Positions 50,822 through 60,104 of a stretch of DNA of 64,000 nucleotides are shown here, piece by piece. Each line of letters starts with the position of its first letter. Position 1 is the stretch's first letter. The stretch is from Comamonas sp. Y33R10-2 (GTDB lineage Bacteria > Pseudomonadota > Gammaproteobacteria > Burkholderiales > Burkholderiaceae_C): NCBI RefSeq assembly GCF_019355935.1, contig NZ_CP079925.1:2666001-2730000 (forward strand). Reading direction: 5' to 3'. The position numbers and the translations under genes are program-made. The notes beneath the pieces are model-generated. The model was not told where the DNA came from and made no database searches. It was given only the letters and a program-made list of their open reading frames with translations.

Positions 50822-52041
50822 TGAAGTTGCTGCACATCTTCTCTCAGCGCCTTTACCTGCGTATCTGGCTAGCCGTGGTGATTGGCGTGGCCGTGTTGAC
50901 GCTGTGCGTAGCTTGGGCATGGAATATGGCCGAAGAGCAGCGTGTGCAAAGCGCTGCCACACCGCCATCGCGTGAGATGGTGCTGCACGGGCCCGATGGT
51001 GATGTTCTGGTCGAAGGGCGCGGCAACCGTATTTCTGGCTCGCCGGTAGACGGTGTGCGCTTTGAAATTGCCGCCAAGGACGGAAAAACGTATGAGCTGT
51101 GGATGGCCCCGCGCGAATGGCGCGAAGGCCGCCCACCGCCGCGCGATGGCGCTGTCGCTTTTTGGCTGCGTCCACCCTTTGGCTTTTTGTGGATGCTGGG
51201 TTTAGTCGGCGTGGCCGTGATTGTGGGAGTCTTCCCCATCATTCGCCGCTTGCTCAAGCGCCTTGAAACCCTGCAGCGCGGCGTAAAGCGTTTTGGTGAA
51301 GGTGATCTATCGGTACGTGTGCCCGAGCATGGCCACGATGAAGTGGCTGATCTGGCTCACCAGTTCAATGCAGCCGCTGAGCGTATCGAGACCTTGATGA
51401 CATCGCACAAATCCTTGCTCGCCAATGCTTCTCACGAGCTGCGCTCTCCGCTGACGCGCATCCGGATGGGTTTGGAGTTCATGGGCAATGATCCAGCTAG
51501 CGCACGTGCCAAGGTCGAGATTCAGCGCAATATCACCGAGCTCGATCAGCTGGTAGATGAAATCTTGCTGGCGAGCCGCTTGGATTCTAGCGAGGCCGAT
51601 GTAGGCACCGTGGAATCTGTCGATTTGATCGGCCTATCTGCCGAAGAATGTGCGCGTATTGAAGCAGATCTAGATATGCACACGGATGGATCTTTAGAGG
51701 TCCAAGGCATCGCCAAACTGCTGCGCCGAGCCGTGCGTAATCTGCTTGAGAATGCCCGCCGTTACAGCGAAGGTGAGATCACGTTGTCGCTTGCCAAGCG
51801 CGGCAATATGGCGCTGATTCGAGTCGAAGATCACGGCCCGGGCGTACCCGAAGCACAGCGCGAACGCATCTTCGAGAAGTTCTACCGCCTGCCCGGTGCC
51901 AGCGAACGCTCTGGCGGCGTAGGCCTGGGCCTGTCGCTGGTGCGATCGATTGCCGAGCGACATGGCGGTACGGTTCGCTGTGAAGACCGCTCCGATGGAC
52001 AAACGGGCGCCAGCTTTGTGATTGAGCTGCCGCTGGGCTGA
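50821..52041 (+). CDS. Sensor histidine kinase
   Basis: The 406-residue kinase has a first transmembrane helix at about 14-33, a periplasmic region of about 85 residues, and a second helix at about 119-140, then HAMP. The H-box ANASHELRSPLTRIRM, N-box AVRNLLENARRYS, G1 VEDHGPGVPE and G2 GGVGLGLSLVRSIAERHGG are present. The periplasmic region contains the unusual PREWREGRPPPRDG. Signal unknown. ATG 50821 overlaps the regulator stop, so the pair forms a two-gene operon with a terminator at 52065. Confidence 0.93.
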   Translation: MKLLHIFSQRLYLRIWLAVVIGVAVLTLCVAWAWNMAEEQRVQSAATPPSREMVLHGPDGDVLVEGRGNRISGSPVDGVRFEIAAKDGKTYELWMAPREWREGRPPPRDGAVAFWLRPPFGFLWMLGLVGVAVIVGVFPIIRRLLKRLETLQRGVKRFGEGDLSVRVPEHGHDEVADLAHQFNAAAERIETLMTSHKSLLANASHELRSPLTRIRMGLEFMGNDPASARAKVEIQRNITELDQLVDEILLASRLDSSEADVGTVESVDLIGLSAEECARIEADLDMHTDGSLEVQGIAKLLRRAVRNLLENARRYSEGEITLSLAKRGNMALIRVEDHGPGVPEAQRERIFEKFYRLPGASERSGGVGLGLSLVRSIAERHGGTVRCEDRSDGQTGASFVIELPLG

Positions 52042-52064
52042 TCGTCTGGGTAGAGCCGTGAGTG

Positions 52065-52100
52065 AAAACGTGCCTCAGTTCTGAGGCACGTTTTATTTTT
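52065..52100. terminator. Bidirectional terminator, two-component system / GT32
   Basis: AAAACGTGCCTCAG (52065-52078) and CTGAGGCACGTTTT (52081-52094) form a perfect 14-bp stem with loop TT. A T-run follows on the + strand; it also serves the GT32-like gene on the - strand. Confidence 0.9.
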
Positions 52101-53058
52101 GAGCGTGAAGGTCGACCAAATAGCGCTGCGCAACGCTATCTTTCACATAAAGCTTGCGCTCCAGATATAGATTGATGCGTTTACGGTCAGGGCCTCGAAA
52201 CTTGATTAATGGAACGGGCGAGCCTTGCAAGCGTGAAAACAGCAATCGAAGCTTGAACGGAGTGCGTCGCCAGTCCCCATGCACATGAAGGAAGAAAGGC
52301 CCGTCTTCGGCTCTCGCAAGGCAAAGCCGGTAAGACTTTTCGCTGTGTAGAACATGCTGAATGGCGAGGTGCTGGCTAAGGTAGTGGGGGTCGTCGATAT
52401 TTTGAAGAACTTTTTCATACACCTTGCGATCTTGCAGATAGGAGATGTAGTCTGAATTAGTCCTCGTGATGACTTGCTCTGAAAATTCCTTATGCAAATC
52501 CGTGATGAAGGCACTGGCTGGCGGCGCCGCCATAAACCAATTTTCAACGACGGGGCAGTCAGGTTGCGTGGTGAACTTTCCTAAAAAATAGCCAATAAAT
52601 TCGGCCTGTGTTCTTTGCTGTTCTTCGAGCACCCAGTTGAGCGACTGCGTAAGAATCGTGCTTGCGTCCAGCCAAATTCCCCCATGAAGACGCAATAACT
52701 CCAATCGAATCCAATCCGATTGCTTGGGCACCGGTAATTCGTGAAAAAGCGCCGGAAGCTCTGAAATATATTCACCAAGCTGGGCTTGATTGAGCACACG
52801 AATGCTGAAGCCGGGATTAAAAAAAGCCCAGCTGTCTACACAGCGCTGCACAAGCGCAGGGAGTTCCGCTGCATTCCAGTAAGCCCAGATGATGCGGGGG
52901 ATCGAGCCTGTATGCGCCGCTGTAGAGCCGCCAATGTCGTAACGAGTGAATTGCTGGATCGGACTTTCTTCCAGCTTGCGTGGTTTGAGTTTGTAAAAGC
53001 GGGTGATCCACCGAGCTAACCATAGTTCACCGTGAGTTTTCGGCGTCAGAGAATCCAT
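52093..53058 (-). CDS. GT32-like capsular/LPS glycosyltransferase
   Basis: The protein, 321 residues from ATG 53058, has the Caps_synth/GT32 glycosyltransferase fold. Motifs are IPRIIWAYWNAAELP, PKQSDWIRLELLRLHGG and WLDASTILTQ, where the Asp pair coordinates the nucleotide-sugar metal. It transfers a sugar, probably in LPS or capsule synthesis. The 53058 start leaves 4 bp from the GT2 gene; the longer in-frame start at 53232 would overlap it by 170 bp. GC content of this gene looks lower than the flanks. Confidence 0.82.
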   Translation of the reverse strand: MDSLTPKTHGELWLARWITRFYKLKPRKLEESPIQQFTRYDIGGSTAAHTGSIPRIIWAYWNAAELPALVQRCVDSWAFFNPGFSIRVLNQAQLGEYISELPALFHELPVPKQSDWIRLELLRLHGGIWLDASTILTQSLNWVLEEQQRTQAEFIGYFLGKFTTQPDCPVVENWFMAAPPASAFITDLHKEFSEQVITRTNSDYISYLQDRKVYEKVLQNIDDPHYLSQHLAIQHVLHSEKSYRLCLARAEDGPFFLHVHGDWRRTPFKLRLLFSRLQGSPVPLIKFRGPDRKRINLYLERKLYVKDSVAQRYLVDLHAQK

Positions 53059-53062
53059 CGTG

Positions 53063-54067
53063 CTATTTTTTCCAGTTGGTCCAGCCGCGAAGCTTAAGGG
53101 CTCGCAACCACCAGCCTTTATAAAAATATTGTTGCTGCAGCTCAAGCAAAGAGTAGGGCGATGATTGCTCAAAATCCGCTCTGAATTGCTGAGCCGCTGC
53201 TGCTCTTTCAGCGTCTGATAATTGATTCTCACGACGAGCCAGAAAGCGCATGGCTCCGATGAAGTTGCGTGCGCATTGTTGAGCCCAGGCCATTTTTAAA
53301 GCTGAGTTTTGCGACAAGGGCGTGATGCCCAAAGACTGCGAAAAACCGATCAATGAAGCGGACTGGTCGCTTGCTTTGCGTAAGTTCATCGTTGAAAGAA
53401 TGCTGGTGGAATGCTGGCGGTAGGCAACCCATGGCGTGGCACAGTAGTAATAGCTTTGACAACGAAGAGTCAGCAAAGGCATGGTCATCAAGTCCTCGAA
53501 ATAACGACCTGGGGGAAAGCGCAACGAGCTACCCCATAGAGATCGCTTAGATATTTTTGACCATGCATGCATCTGACCCGTTGCAAGCAGACCAGCAAGG
53601 AGCCCTGAATTGTCGGTTTGAAGATGTTGCGCTGCTCCTCGGAAGGTGCGGCGGTGAAGCTCTCCTCGCATGCGGTGTTTCAATCTGGACTTTTCTCGCC
53701 AGACGGAAAAATCGCACAGAACTACGTCGGGTGCATGCGTATGAACAATATTTTTCAAGGCACTCACGCAGCCAGGTAGCAGCTTGTCATCTGAATCGAT
53801 AAACCAAAGGTACTGCCCTTGTGCGGCTTCAAGCATGGTGTTGCGGGCCGCACTAAGGCCTGCGTTGCTGCTGTGCTGAAGTAGCTTTAAACGCCCGGGC
53901 CAACGTTGCCCCAACTTTTGCATCGCAAGCCAAGAGTTATCGGTGGAGCAATCATCGAGAACAATGACCTCCACGTCTTGCCCGGCTTGGCTCATGATCG
54001 ATTCAAGGCACTCTTCTAGATATGGCTCAACGTTGTAAACCGGCACCAGTATGCTGAGCCATGTCAT
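53063..54067 (-). CDS. Glycosyltransferase family 2 protein
   Basis: The 334-residue protein is a GT2 glycosyltransferase: LSILVPVYNVEPYLEECLES, then VIVLDDCSTDNSW and WFIDSDDKLLPG (DXD-type metal motif). It transfers a sugar from a nucleotide donor in polysaccharide or LPS assembly. Its ATG overlaps the O-antigen ligase stop by 4 bp (54064-54067), so it is translationally coupled in the minus-strand operon GT4-ligase-GT2-GT32. The C-terminal LGWTNWKK is unremarkable. Donor and acceptor are unknown. Confidence 0.9.
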   Translation of the reverse strand: MTWLSILVPVYNVEPYLEECLESIMSQAGQDVEVIVLDDCSTDNSWLAMQKLGQRWPGRLKLLQHSSNAGLSAARNTMLEAAQGQYLWFIDSDDKLLPGCVSALKNIVHTHAPDVVLCDFSVWREKSRLKHRMRGELHRRTFRGAAQHLQTDNSGLLAGLLATGQMHAWSKISKRSLWGSSLRFPPGRYFEDLMTMPLLTLRCQSYYYCATPWVAYRQHSTSILSTMNLRKASDQSASLIGFSQSLGITPLSQNSALKMAWAQQCARNFIGAMRFLARRENQLSDAERAAAAQQFRADFEQSSPYSLLELQQQYFYKGWWLRALKLRGWTNWKK

Positions 54068-55329
54068 GCACGTACCTCATCGTGATTCGCTTTTTCTAGC
54101 CCCTGCAATGCAGCCCACAGGCAGACCATGCAAAAAATAAAGAAAACCGTTCCACTGTTGTGGGCGAAGTACGGCATGGTCATACCAAAGCCCAGATGCA
54201 TCACACTCATCAAGCATCCCATCAGGCGCAAAGAGAGAACTTGTCGCCATTTTTCGATCGGTAGTACAGATGACATGCGACGAGAGGATGGCCAAAAGAG
54301 CCATAGTGGAACGAAATAGAGTGCGAGCTGCACCATCGCTCCAAGTACTCCAGTTTTGACCCAGCTATCCAATAATTCGTTGTGGATGTAATCCCTGTAC
54401 CCGAGTAGAGCGGGGTGATACAGACCCGTTGCAACGCGGCGCTCCGTTTCTTGCTCAAAACCTTGCCGTGACCAACCTAGCAAGGGTTTCTCGGGAATCA
54501 GGTCAAAGGCCATACGGTATTGCTCTAATCGAATACCTAATGAGGTGTTGACTTCATTACTTTGGAAGTACTGGGTGATTTCATGCACCGCTTTATTGGC
54601 ATGGGCTCGTAAATGCGGAACGCTGAAAATGGTCAGCGCGAAGACCAGTACCACGCCGCCAAGCAGCATAAGAAGCTTTGGCAGAAAATCTGCATGTAAG
54701 CGCCATGCAACGAGTACGAGCAAAGGTATTGCCAAGACTAGAGCAAGCCAACCACCGCGAGACTGAGAAAGCATTGAAGCACTGAGACCGGCCACAATAG
54801 CGACAACATGTAAAAGTCGCCAGGGCAAGAGGCGTTCTCGCCAGAAAATGACAGTATGAACGCCTGTGAAGCAGGCCAACAGCAAGGCCGTGTCACCCCA
54901 CGGAATGGCGTTGGTATACCCTGTAGCGCGCCACATGCCTTGACCATAAATCTGCCATAAAGCTAGAAATCCCATGCCAATGCAGCCAATCGGCAGGCCC
55001 CAAAAAAATGAGGAGGCACGTGGGGGATTCGCTGCCGCATAGAACAGGCACAACGCACCCAGCGCCCATTTAACTGGGCGATCCAGCCTTTGGATATCCT
55101 GCTGCGTTGTTAGTTCATACCAAAGTATGGCCATGCATAGCAAGACTGCAGCTAATGCCCAAGTACCGGGAGCCGGCCTAACCTTGATCCAGCGCGGTAT
55201 GAATACCAGCGTGCCGATCAGTAGCAAGGCTGCTCCATAAGAAGGGCCGGAGCGAATCCAGAGTGCGAGCCCAGGCAGCAAAAAAGCAGCGAGCGATGTG
55301 AGGTGTTCGGCGAAATTCTTAGGGTGCAT
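54064..55329 (-). CDS. O-antigen ligase family (WaaL/Wzy_C) membrane protein
   Basis: The 421-residue protein has ten to twelve helices and the Wzy_C signature near the C-terminus: LLGYRDYIHNELLDSWVKTGVLG (quoted in part: YIHNELLDSWVKTG), with conserved His. WaaL-type proteins ligate O-antigen to lipid A-core; Wzy-type polymerase remains an alternative. Neighbours are glycosyltransferases, consistent with an LPS locus. ATG 55329 is used. The gene overlaps the GT2 gene by 4 bp. Confidence 0.85.
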   Translation of the reverse strand: MHPKNFAEHLTSLAAFLLPGLALWIRSGPSYGAALLLIGTLVFIPRWIKVRPAPGTWALAAVLLCMAILWYELTTQQDIQRLDRPVKWALGALCLFYAAANPPRASSFFWGLPIGCIGMGFLALWQIYGQGMWRATGYTNAIPWGDTALLLACFTGVHTVIFWRERLLPWRLLHVVAIVAGLSASMLSQSRGGWLALVLAIPLLVLVAWRLHADFLPKLLMLLGGVVLVFALTIFSVPHLRAHANKAVHEITQYFQSNEVNTSLGIRLEQYRMAFDLIPEKPLLGWSRQGFEQETERRVATGLYHPALLGYRDYIHNELLDSWVKTGVLGAMVQLALYFVPLWLFWPSSRRMSSVLPIEKWRQVLSLRLMGCLMSVMHLGFGMTMPYFAHNSGTVFFIFCMVCLWAALQGLEKANHDEVRA

Positions 55330-55373
55330 AGAGAGACAATTTTTGATGCAATGCAGGCATCAGAATTTGTGTA

Positions 55374-56450
55374 TTAGGCCGAAATCAAGGTTCGATAAGC
55401 AGCCCACATGTGTGCACGGCTATAGGTGGAAATCGCATGCTGACGAGCTAGCAGCCCCAGATTGCTGGCAAAGGCTGGCTTGGTCAGCAGGCTATGTATG
55501 GCTGTTGCCATTGCGGAGGCATCACTTTGCGCAACCCTTAGACCATTGACATCAGGCTCGACAACCTCGCGCGCTCCAATTACATCCGACACCACGCAAG
55601 CGCATCCGGCGGCCATACCTTCAACCAGAGCCAAAGGCATCCCTTCCCAATGTGTGGAAAGCACGAAAATCTGCATGGCACCTAGACGTTGGGGGAGGTC
55701 TGAGACATTACCTAAAAATTGAACCTGCTCCTGCAAGCCTAGTTGGGTAACCAAAGCGTGTGCTTTTCTTTGCAGACTGCTCTTGCCGCCACCTGCGAGG
55801 TAGAGCGTCGGCTTCATGCCTTGGTTTTTTAGCAGCGCAAGGGCCTGAATCAATGTCGAATGATCCTTTTGCCTGGCAAACCGCGATGCCATGATGATTG
55901 CAGGCTCACGCTCATCCCATGGTTTGATAATGGAGTCAGGAAAGCGTTCCAAGTCAATGCCATTCGGAATGGCAATGCATTTGGCTGGATCAAAACCTCG
56001 TTCAATGAGACTGGTTCGAACGCCTTCAGAAACACCAATACAAGCCTCTGTATAGGGCATCAAAGCCTGAGCTTGCTTTAGGCGACGCGCGGTATAGCGC
56101 TCGCGGGTGTTGTGCTCGACATGGAGGATGCGGCGCACGCCTTCCGCGACGGCAGCTCTACGGCCCCAAATATGGTCGCTGAATCCATGTGCGAACACAG
56201 CATCTGGTTTAAAGCCGCGAATGACTTTTCGCAGTTCCCAGACCGTGACGGCATGAATCCAGTTTGACACAACGCGCACCTGAAGGCCTTGCTGGCGTAA
56301 GGCATCGATCTTCGCCTCATCGGTGCTGGGCTTGCGCCTTAAGACCAGCAAAACCTCGTACCCCGGCTCTTTCAATGCGGCCATGCAGAGGTCTATGGCA
56401 ACTTGGGTAGCGCCGGAAAAACCGCCGGTGACGAAATGTAGGATGCGCAT
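55374..56450 (-). CDS. Glycosyltransferase family 4 protein
   Basis: The 358-residue protein is a GT4 (GT-B fold) glycosyltransferase. RILHFVTGGFSGATQVAIDL opens the N-terminal domain and the C-terminal domain has EPAIIMASRFARQKDHSTLI, LYLAGGGKSS, and the nucleotide-site EGMPLALVEGMAAGCACVVSD with conserved Glu residues. The 56450 start (MRILHF) is chosen over 56483. Likely adds a sugar to the LPS core or O-chain. It is the first gene of the low-GC block. Confidence 0.9.
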   Translation of the reverse strand: MRILHFVTGGFSGATQVAIDLCMAALKEPGYEVLLVLRRKPSTDEAKIDALRQQGLQVRVVSNWIHAVTVWELRKVIRGFKPDAVFAHGFSDHIWGRRAAVAEGVRRILHVEHNTRERYTARRLKQAQALMPYTEACIGVSEGVRTSLIERGFDPAKCIAIPNGIDLERFPDSIIKPWDEREPAIIMASRFARQKDHSTLIQALALLKNQGMKPTLYLAGGGKSSLQRKAHALVTQLGLQEQVQFLGNVSDLPQRLGAMQIFVLSTHWEGMPLALVEGMAAGCACVVSDVIGAREVVEPDVNGLRVAQSDASAMATAIHSLLTKPAFASNLGLLARQHAISTYSRAHMWAAYRTLISA

Positions 56451-56473
56451 GGATACGATTTTGATTCCAGGAA

Positions 56474-56511
56474 TGAAAAACACCTGGCAGCTTACAGAAC
56501 TACCAGGTGTT
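56474..56511 (-). terminator. Terminator of the ilvE-CHCC operon
   Basis: AACACCTGG and CCAGGTGTT form a perfect 9-bp stem with a 15-nt loop; on the minus strand TTTTT follows. It lies 15 bp beyond the zinc-finger gene stop and just upstream of the GT4 gene. Confidence 0.8.
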
Positions 56512-56525
56512 CAGAATTTCAAAGC

Positions 56526-56735
56526 TCAATGCCCGCCAGCAAACACCTCGCCCGCCTTCAAACGGTAAACAGTCCCGCAATAGGGGCACTTGGCGGCACC
56601 GGTTTTGGCAACGTCGAGGTAGACCTTGGGGTGGCTGTTCCACAGCTTCATATCGGCCTTGGGGCTGGGGCAGAACACGCCTCCTTGGGCGTTCAAGTCT
56701 TTGGCGGCCAGTTCGACGGCGGCGTTCGTGGTCAT
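56526..56735 (-). CDS. CHCC-type zinc-finger domain protein
   Basis: The 69-residue protein carries the zf-CHCC domain: VFCPSPKADMKLWNSHPKV and KCPYCGTVYRLKAGE, whose ligands are Cys, His, Cys, Cys. This family is often found next to ilvE in Burkholderiales and related to the NADH dehydrogenase zinc-finger subunit NDUFS6. ATG 56735 (MTTNAAVEL) is used; an upstream extension to 56807 is unlikely. It follows ilvE with 75 bp between them on the minus strand. Function not determined. Confidence 0.85.
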   Translation of the reverse strand: MTTNAAVELAAKDLNAQGGVFCPSPKADMKLWNSHPKVYLDVAKTGAAKCPYCGTVYRLKAGEVFAGGH

Positions 56736-56810
56736 TTCTCGTATCTTTCTCGTGATTTTCAATGATGTCTCTGCTCTGACGATGGCTAGGCCGCTCAGAG
56801 AGTGCAATTG

Positions 56811-57749
56811 TCACACCTTGGTGAGCCAGTGTGCGTACTTTGGGTTGCGGCCGTTGACGATGTCAAAGTAGGCCGTTTGAATCTTTTCGGTGATCGGGCC
56901 GCGCTGGCCGGCGCCGATCTGGATGCGGTCCACCTCGCGGATGGGCGTGACTTCGGCGGCAGTGCCGGTGAAGAACAGTTCGTCCGAGATATACAGCTCA
57001 TCGCGCGTGATGCGCTTTTGCACCACTTCCAGACCCAAGTCCTTACAGATATGCAGCACGGTGTTGCGGGTGATGCCGTTGAGTGCGCCGGCTGAGAGGT
57101 CGGGGGTATAGACCACGCCGTCTTTGATGACAAAGATGTTCTCGCCCGAGCCTTCGGACACAAAGCCTGAGGCATCCAGCAGGATCGCTTCGTCGTAGCC
57201 GTCGTCCAGCGCCTCGGTGTTGGCCAAAATGGAGTTGGTGTAGTTGCTCACCGCCTTGGCCTGACTCATGGTGATGTTCACATGGTGGCGGGTGAAGCTG
57301 GATATCTTGGTGCGAATGCCGCGCTGCATGCCTTCTTCGCCCAGATAGGCGCCCCAGGCCCAGGCCGCCACCATCAAGTGGATGGTGTTGCCCTTGGGCG
57401 AAACGCCCAGCTTGCGGTCGCCAATCCAGGTCAGCGGGCGCAGATAGCAGGACTTGAGGGCGTTGGCCTTGACCACATCGACCTGCGCCTGATTCACCTG
57501 CTCATGGGTGAACGGGATCTGCATGCGCAGAATCTTGGCGCTGTTGAACAGGCGTTTGGTGTGATCTTCTAGGCGGAAGATGGCCGTGCCTTGCTCCGTC
57601 TCATAGGCGCGCACGCCTTCAAAGGCGCCGCAGCCGTAGTGCAGCGTATGGCTCAACACATGGATTTTGGCGTCGCGCCAGTCCACCAGTTGGCCATCCA
57701 TCCAGATCTTGCCGTCGCGGTCGGACATTGAGGGAATCACAGGGCTCAT
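56811..57749 (-). CDS. ilvE: Branched-chain amino acid aminotransferase
   Basis: The 312-residue PLP aminotransferase exchanges amino groups between leucine, isoleucine or valine and 2-oxoglutarate. It begins SDRDGKIWMDGQLVDWRDAK and contains the PLP-lysine segment MSQAKAVSNYTNSIL, then EAILLDASGFVSEGSGENIF and the substrate-site GITRNTVL. ATG 57749 (MSPVIPSMS) fits the family; the frame extends to 57821. It is upstream of the zinc-finger gene and downstream of a small membrane protein gene, all on the minus strand. Confidence 0.95.
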   Translation of the reverse strand: MSPVIPSMSDRDGKIWMDGQLVDWRDAKIHVLSHTLHYGCGAFEGVRAYETEQGTAIFRLEDHTKRLFNSAKILRMQIPFTHEQVNQAQVDVVKANALKSCYLRPLTWIGDRKLGVSPKGNTIHLMVAAWAWGAYLGEEGMQRGIRTKISSFTRHHVNITMSQAKAVSNYTNSILANTEALDDGYDEAILLDASGFVSEGSGENIFVIKDGVVYTPDLSAGALNGITRNTVLHICKDLGLEVVQKRITRDELYISDELFFTGTAAEVTPIREVDRIQIGAGQRGPITEKIQTAYFDIVNGRNPKYAHWLTKV

Positions 57750-57838
57750 ATCACCATCCTCTAGTGGGTTGTCAGCGGTCGCCAGCGTGATTAAAGCGGT
57801 GGCGCTTGTCTCCTGAAGCAACCATTCTAGAGGGTGGT

Positions 57839-58282
57839 TTAAGTCGGCGTCTGGGTGCTTGTATCAGGTGCGCTCAGGGCAGCATCATCCGTTTGCTCAG
57901 GGCGTTTCAGCTCCCACTTCATCAGGCGGCCATTCACAAATTCGCAGGTCACATGGGAGTTGGTGCCGTCGGTCCAGCGATAGATTTCAGGAGACGCATT
58001 TTCTTCTGACAGACGCTGGCCTAGCGAGCGAGTCATGGCCACCACATGCACCAGCGGCACCTTTGCTTTGAGCTTGACGCTGAGCATCACCGCGCTGCCC
58101 ACGTAGCCGATAGGGCGGTCTGCGGCCTTTTTCATGATGGACATCAAGCGTGTGAAGTGCAGCAACCCCCACATCAGAATGCCGCCTGCCACAGCCGCAA
58201 CACCGGGCCAGCCGGCAGAGTTAAAGGCCGCGATCATCAGCACGATCAAGCCAACGGGAACCAAAATATTGCGCAAATTCAT
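57839..58282 (-). CDS. Uncharacterised small membrane protein
   Basis: I do not recognise this 147-residue protein. Residues 1-45 form about two hydrophobic helices (ILVPVGLIVLMIAAFNSAG and VAAVAGGILMWGLLHFTR), followed by a charged cytoplasmic stretch with VSVKLKAKVPLV. The C-terminal half looks like a soluble domain (SHVTCEFVNGRLMKWELKRP) with no catalytic motif. It is 89 bp upstream of ilvE on the same strand. It may be a glycerate-dehydrogenase-unrelated small membrane protein seen in Comamonadaceae, but that is not established. Confidence 0.65.
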   Translation of the reverse strand: MNLRNILVPVGLIVLMIAAFNSAGWPGVAAVAGGILMWGLLHFTRLMSIMKKAADRPIGYVGSAVMLSVKLKAKVPLVHVVAMTRSLGQRLSEENASPEIYRWTDGTNSHVTCEFVNGRLMKWELKRPEQTDDAALSAPDTSTQTPT

Positions 58283-58354
58283 GGGTTTATTGTCTTACGT
58301 GGGGGTGGCTCGGCGCTTGCGGGGAGTGCGTATGCCTGTGAAGCCAGAAGAGTT

Positions 58355-58460
58355 TTAAGAAATATCAAAAACAATAGCGCTACTGCTTTGAAATCAATGA
58401 CTTTGACTCGTTTTTATGGGATATCGTATGAAATCCGCTCACAAGCAGCTATCAAAACAA
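58355..58460. repeat. TAGCTAT-family repeat region
   Basis: This AT-rich gap contains TCAAAAACAATAGC (58365-58378), which recurs inverted inside the acetoacetyl-CoA synthetase gene, and AAGCAGCTATCAAAACAATATC at its right end. It is a degenerate copy lying between radA and the small membrane protein gene. Confidence 0.6.
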
Positions 58461-58462
58461 TA

Positions 58463-59848
58463 TCAAGTAATACCTCGAACGATGTTCATCGCTTCATCGA
58501 CGCGTTCCACGGCATGGATGGTCAGGCCGGGGATAGGCTTCTTAGGTGCATTGGCTTTGGGGACAACGGCGACGGTGAATCCTAGCTTGGCTGCTTCCTT
58601 CAAACGTTCTTGTCCGCGGGGTGCGGGGCGCACTTCGCCTGCCAACCCGACCTCGCCAAATGCGATAAATCCTTTAGGCAGCGATTTGCCGCGCAAACTG
58701 GAAGTGATCGCCAACATCACTGCCAAGTCAGCCGCCGGTTCATTGATGCGTACACCGCCCACAGCGTTGACGAACACATCTTGATCAGCGCAGGCCACGC
58801 CCGCATGGCGGTTGAGCACGGCCAGCAGCATGGCAAGGCGATCCTTGTCTAAACCCACAGACAGCCTGCGCGCCTGCGGGCCGCCTTGGTCTACCAGCGC
58901 TTGAATCTCTACCAGCAATGGGCGTGTGCCTTCCAGCGTCACCATCACGCAGCTGCCTGGCACGGGTTCGCTGTGCTGGCTTAAAAAGATGGCGCTGGGG
59001 TTGGTTACGCCTTTGAGGCCTTTTTCCGTCATGGCAAAAACGCCAATCTCGTTCACCGCCCCAAAACGGTTCTTGATGGCGCGCACCAGACGGAAGTTGC
59101 TATGTGTATCGCCCTCAAAGTACAGCACCGTGTCCACCATGTGCTCCAGCACGCGGGGGCCTGCCAGCGCGCCATCCTTGGTCACGTGGCCTACCAAAAT
59201 AATGGTGATGCCCGTGGTTTTAGCCGCTCGCGTCAGGTGGGCCGCGCATTCACGCACCTGGGCCACAGAGCCGGGTGCAGACGAAAGCTGATCGGAATAA
59301 ACGGTTTGAATCGAGTCAATGACCACCACTGAAGGCTGAGTTGCTTCCAAGGTAGCCAGAATTTTTTCCAGCTGAATCTCAGCCAGCACATTGACCTGGC
59401 TGTTATCCAGCCCCAGCCGGCGTGAGCGCAGCGCTACTTGTGCGCCGCTTTCCTCGCCCGTCACATACAGCGTGGGCAGGCCAATGCGGTGTAAAGCATC
59501 CAAGGCCTGTAAAAGAAGTGTGGACTTACCAATTCCCGGATCGCCACCAATCAGCACCACGCCGCCCTCCACCACGCCGCCGCCCAGCACACGGTCCAGC
59601 TCCTCAATACCGCTGGGGGTGCGGGCAACGTCTTGCGCCTCAATGGCTGATAGAGGTGTGACCGGCTGGGCATTGGCCAGACCTGCGTAACCCTGAGGCT
59701 GGCTCAGGCGGTTCTTGCCGCCCGATGCGGACTCGGCCACGGTTTCAATCAGCGTGTTCCAAGCTGCGCAGCTAGGGCATTTACCCAACCAGCGCGGGCT
59801 GGTGCCGCCGCAAGCATTGCAGGTGAAGGTGGTTTTCTCTTTGGCCAT
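58463..59848 (-). CDS. radA: DNA repair protein RadA
   Basis: The 461-residue branch-migration ATPase has an N-terminal C4 zinc finger (TCNACGGTSPRWLGKCPSC), a RecA-like core with Walker A GGDPGIGKSTLL, the RadA KNRFG motif in AIKNRFGAVNEIG, and a C-terminal Lon-protease-like domain (VSGGVRINEP-like, GEVGLAGEVRPA) without peptidase residues. ATG 59848 (MAKEKTTFT) is preferred over 59857. It is alone, with a repeat after it. It aids processing of recombination intermediates. Confidence 0.96.
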   Translation of the reverse strand: MAKEKTTFTCNACGGTSPRWLGKCPSCAAWNTLIETVAESASGGKNRLSQPQGYAGLANAQPVTPLSAIEAQDVARTPSGIEELDRVLGGGVVEGGVVLIGGDPGIGKSTLLLQALDALHRIGLPTLYVTGEESGAQVALRSRRLGLDNSQVNVLAEIQLEKILATLEATQPSVVVIDSIQTVYSDQLSSAPGSVAQVRECAAHLTRAAKTTGITIILVGHVTKDGALAGPRVLEHMVDTVLYFEGDTHSNFRLVRAIKNRFGAVNEIGVFAMTEKGLKGVTNPSAIFLSQHSEPVPGSCVMVTLEGTRPLLVEIQALVDQGGPQARRLSVGLDKDRLAMLLAVLNRHAGVACADQDVFVNAVGGVRINEPAADLAVMLAITSSLRGKSLPKGFIAFGEVGLAGEVRPAPRGQERLKEAAKLGFTVAVVPKANAPKKPIPGLTIHAVERVDEAMNIVRGIT

Positions 59849-59958
59849 GGTCGGCAACTATACCGACAGCCTTAGCCCCCAATTGCCAGCGCTTACCTGT
59901 AAGCCGACGACAAATATTAGAGCGAATAACCATTAATACGGAAGTTTTTTATAACTTC

Positions 59959-59988
59959 TTCGCATGAGGCAAATAAGTGCGCTACAAT
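59959..59988 (+). promoter_or_regulatory. Candidate promoter of the initiator tRNA
   Basis: TTCGCA (59959-59964) and TACAAT (59983-59988) are separated by 18 bp and lie about 38 bp upstream of the tRNA 5' end, giving a short leader. The -35 match is weak (4 of 6). Confidence 0.4.
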
Positions 59989-60025
59989 TCATCCATCGAC
60001 ACAGACACTGTGTTGAAAAGATTAA

Positions 60026-60102
<77 letters not shown>

Positions 60103-60104
60103 TC

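Noticed and set aside
53059..53232. A longer N-terminus for the GT32-like protein
   Set aside because: It would overlap the GT2 gene by about 170 bp and adds residues unlike the family; the ATG at 53058 fits the operon spacing.
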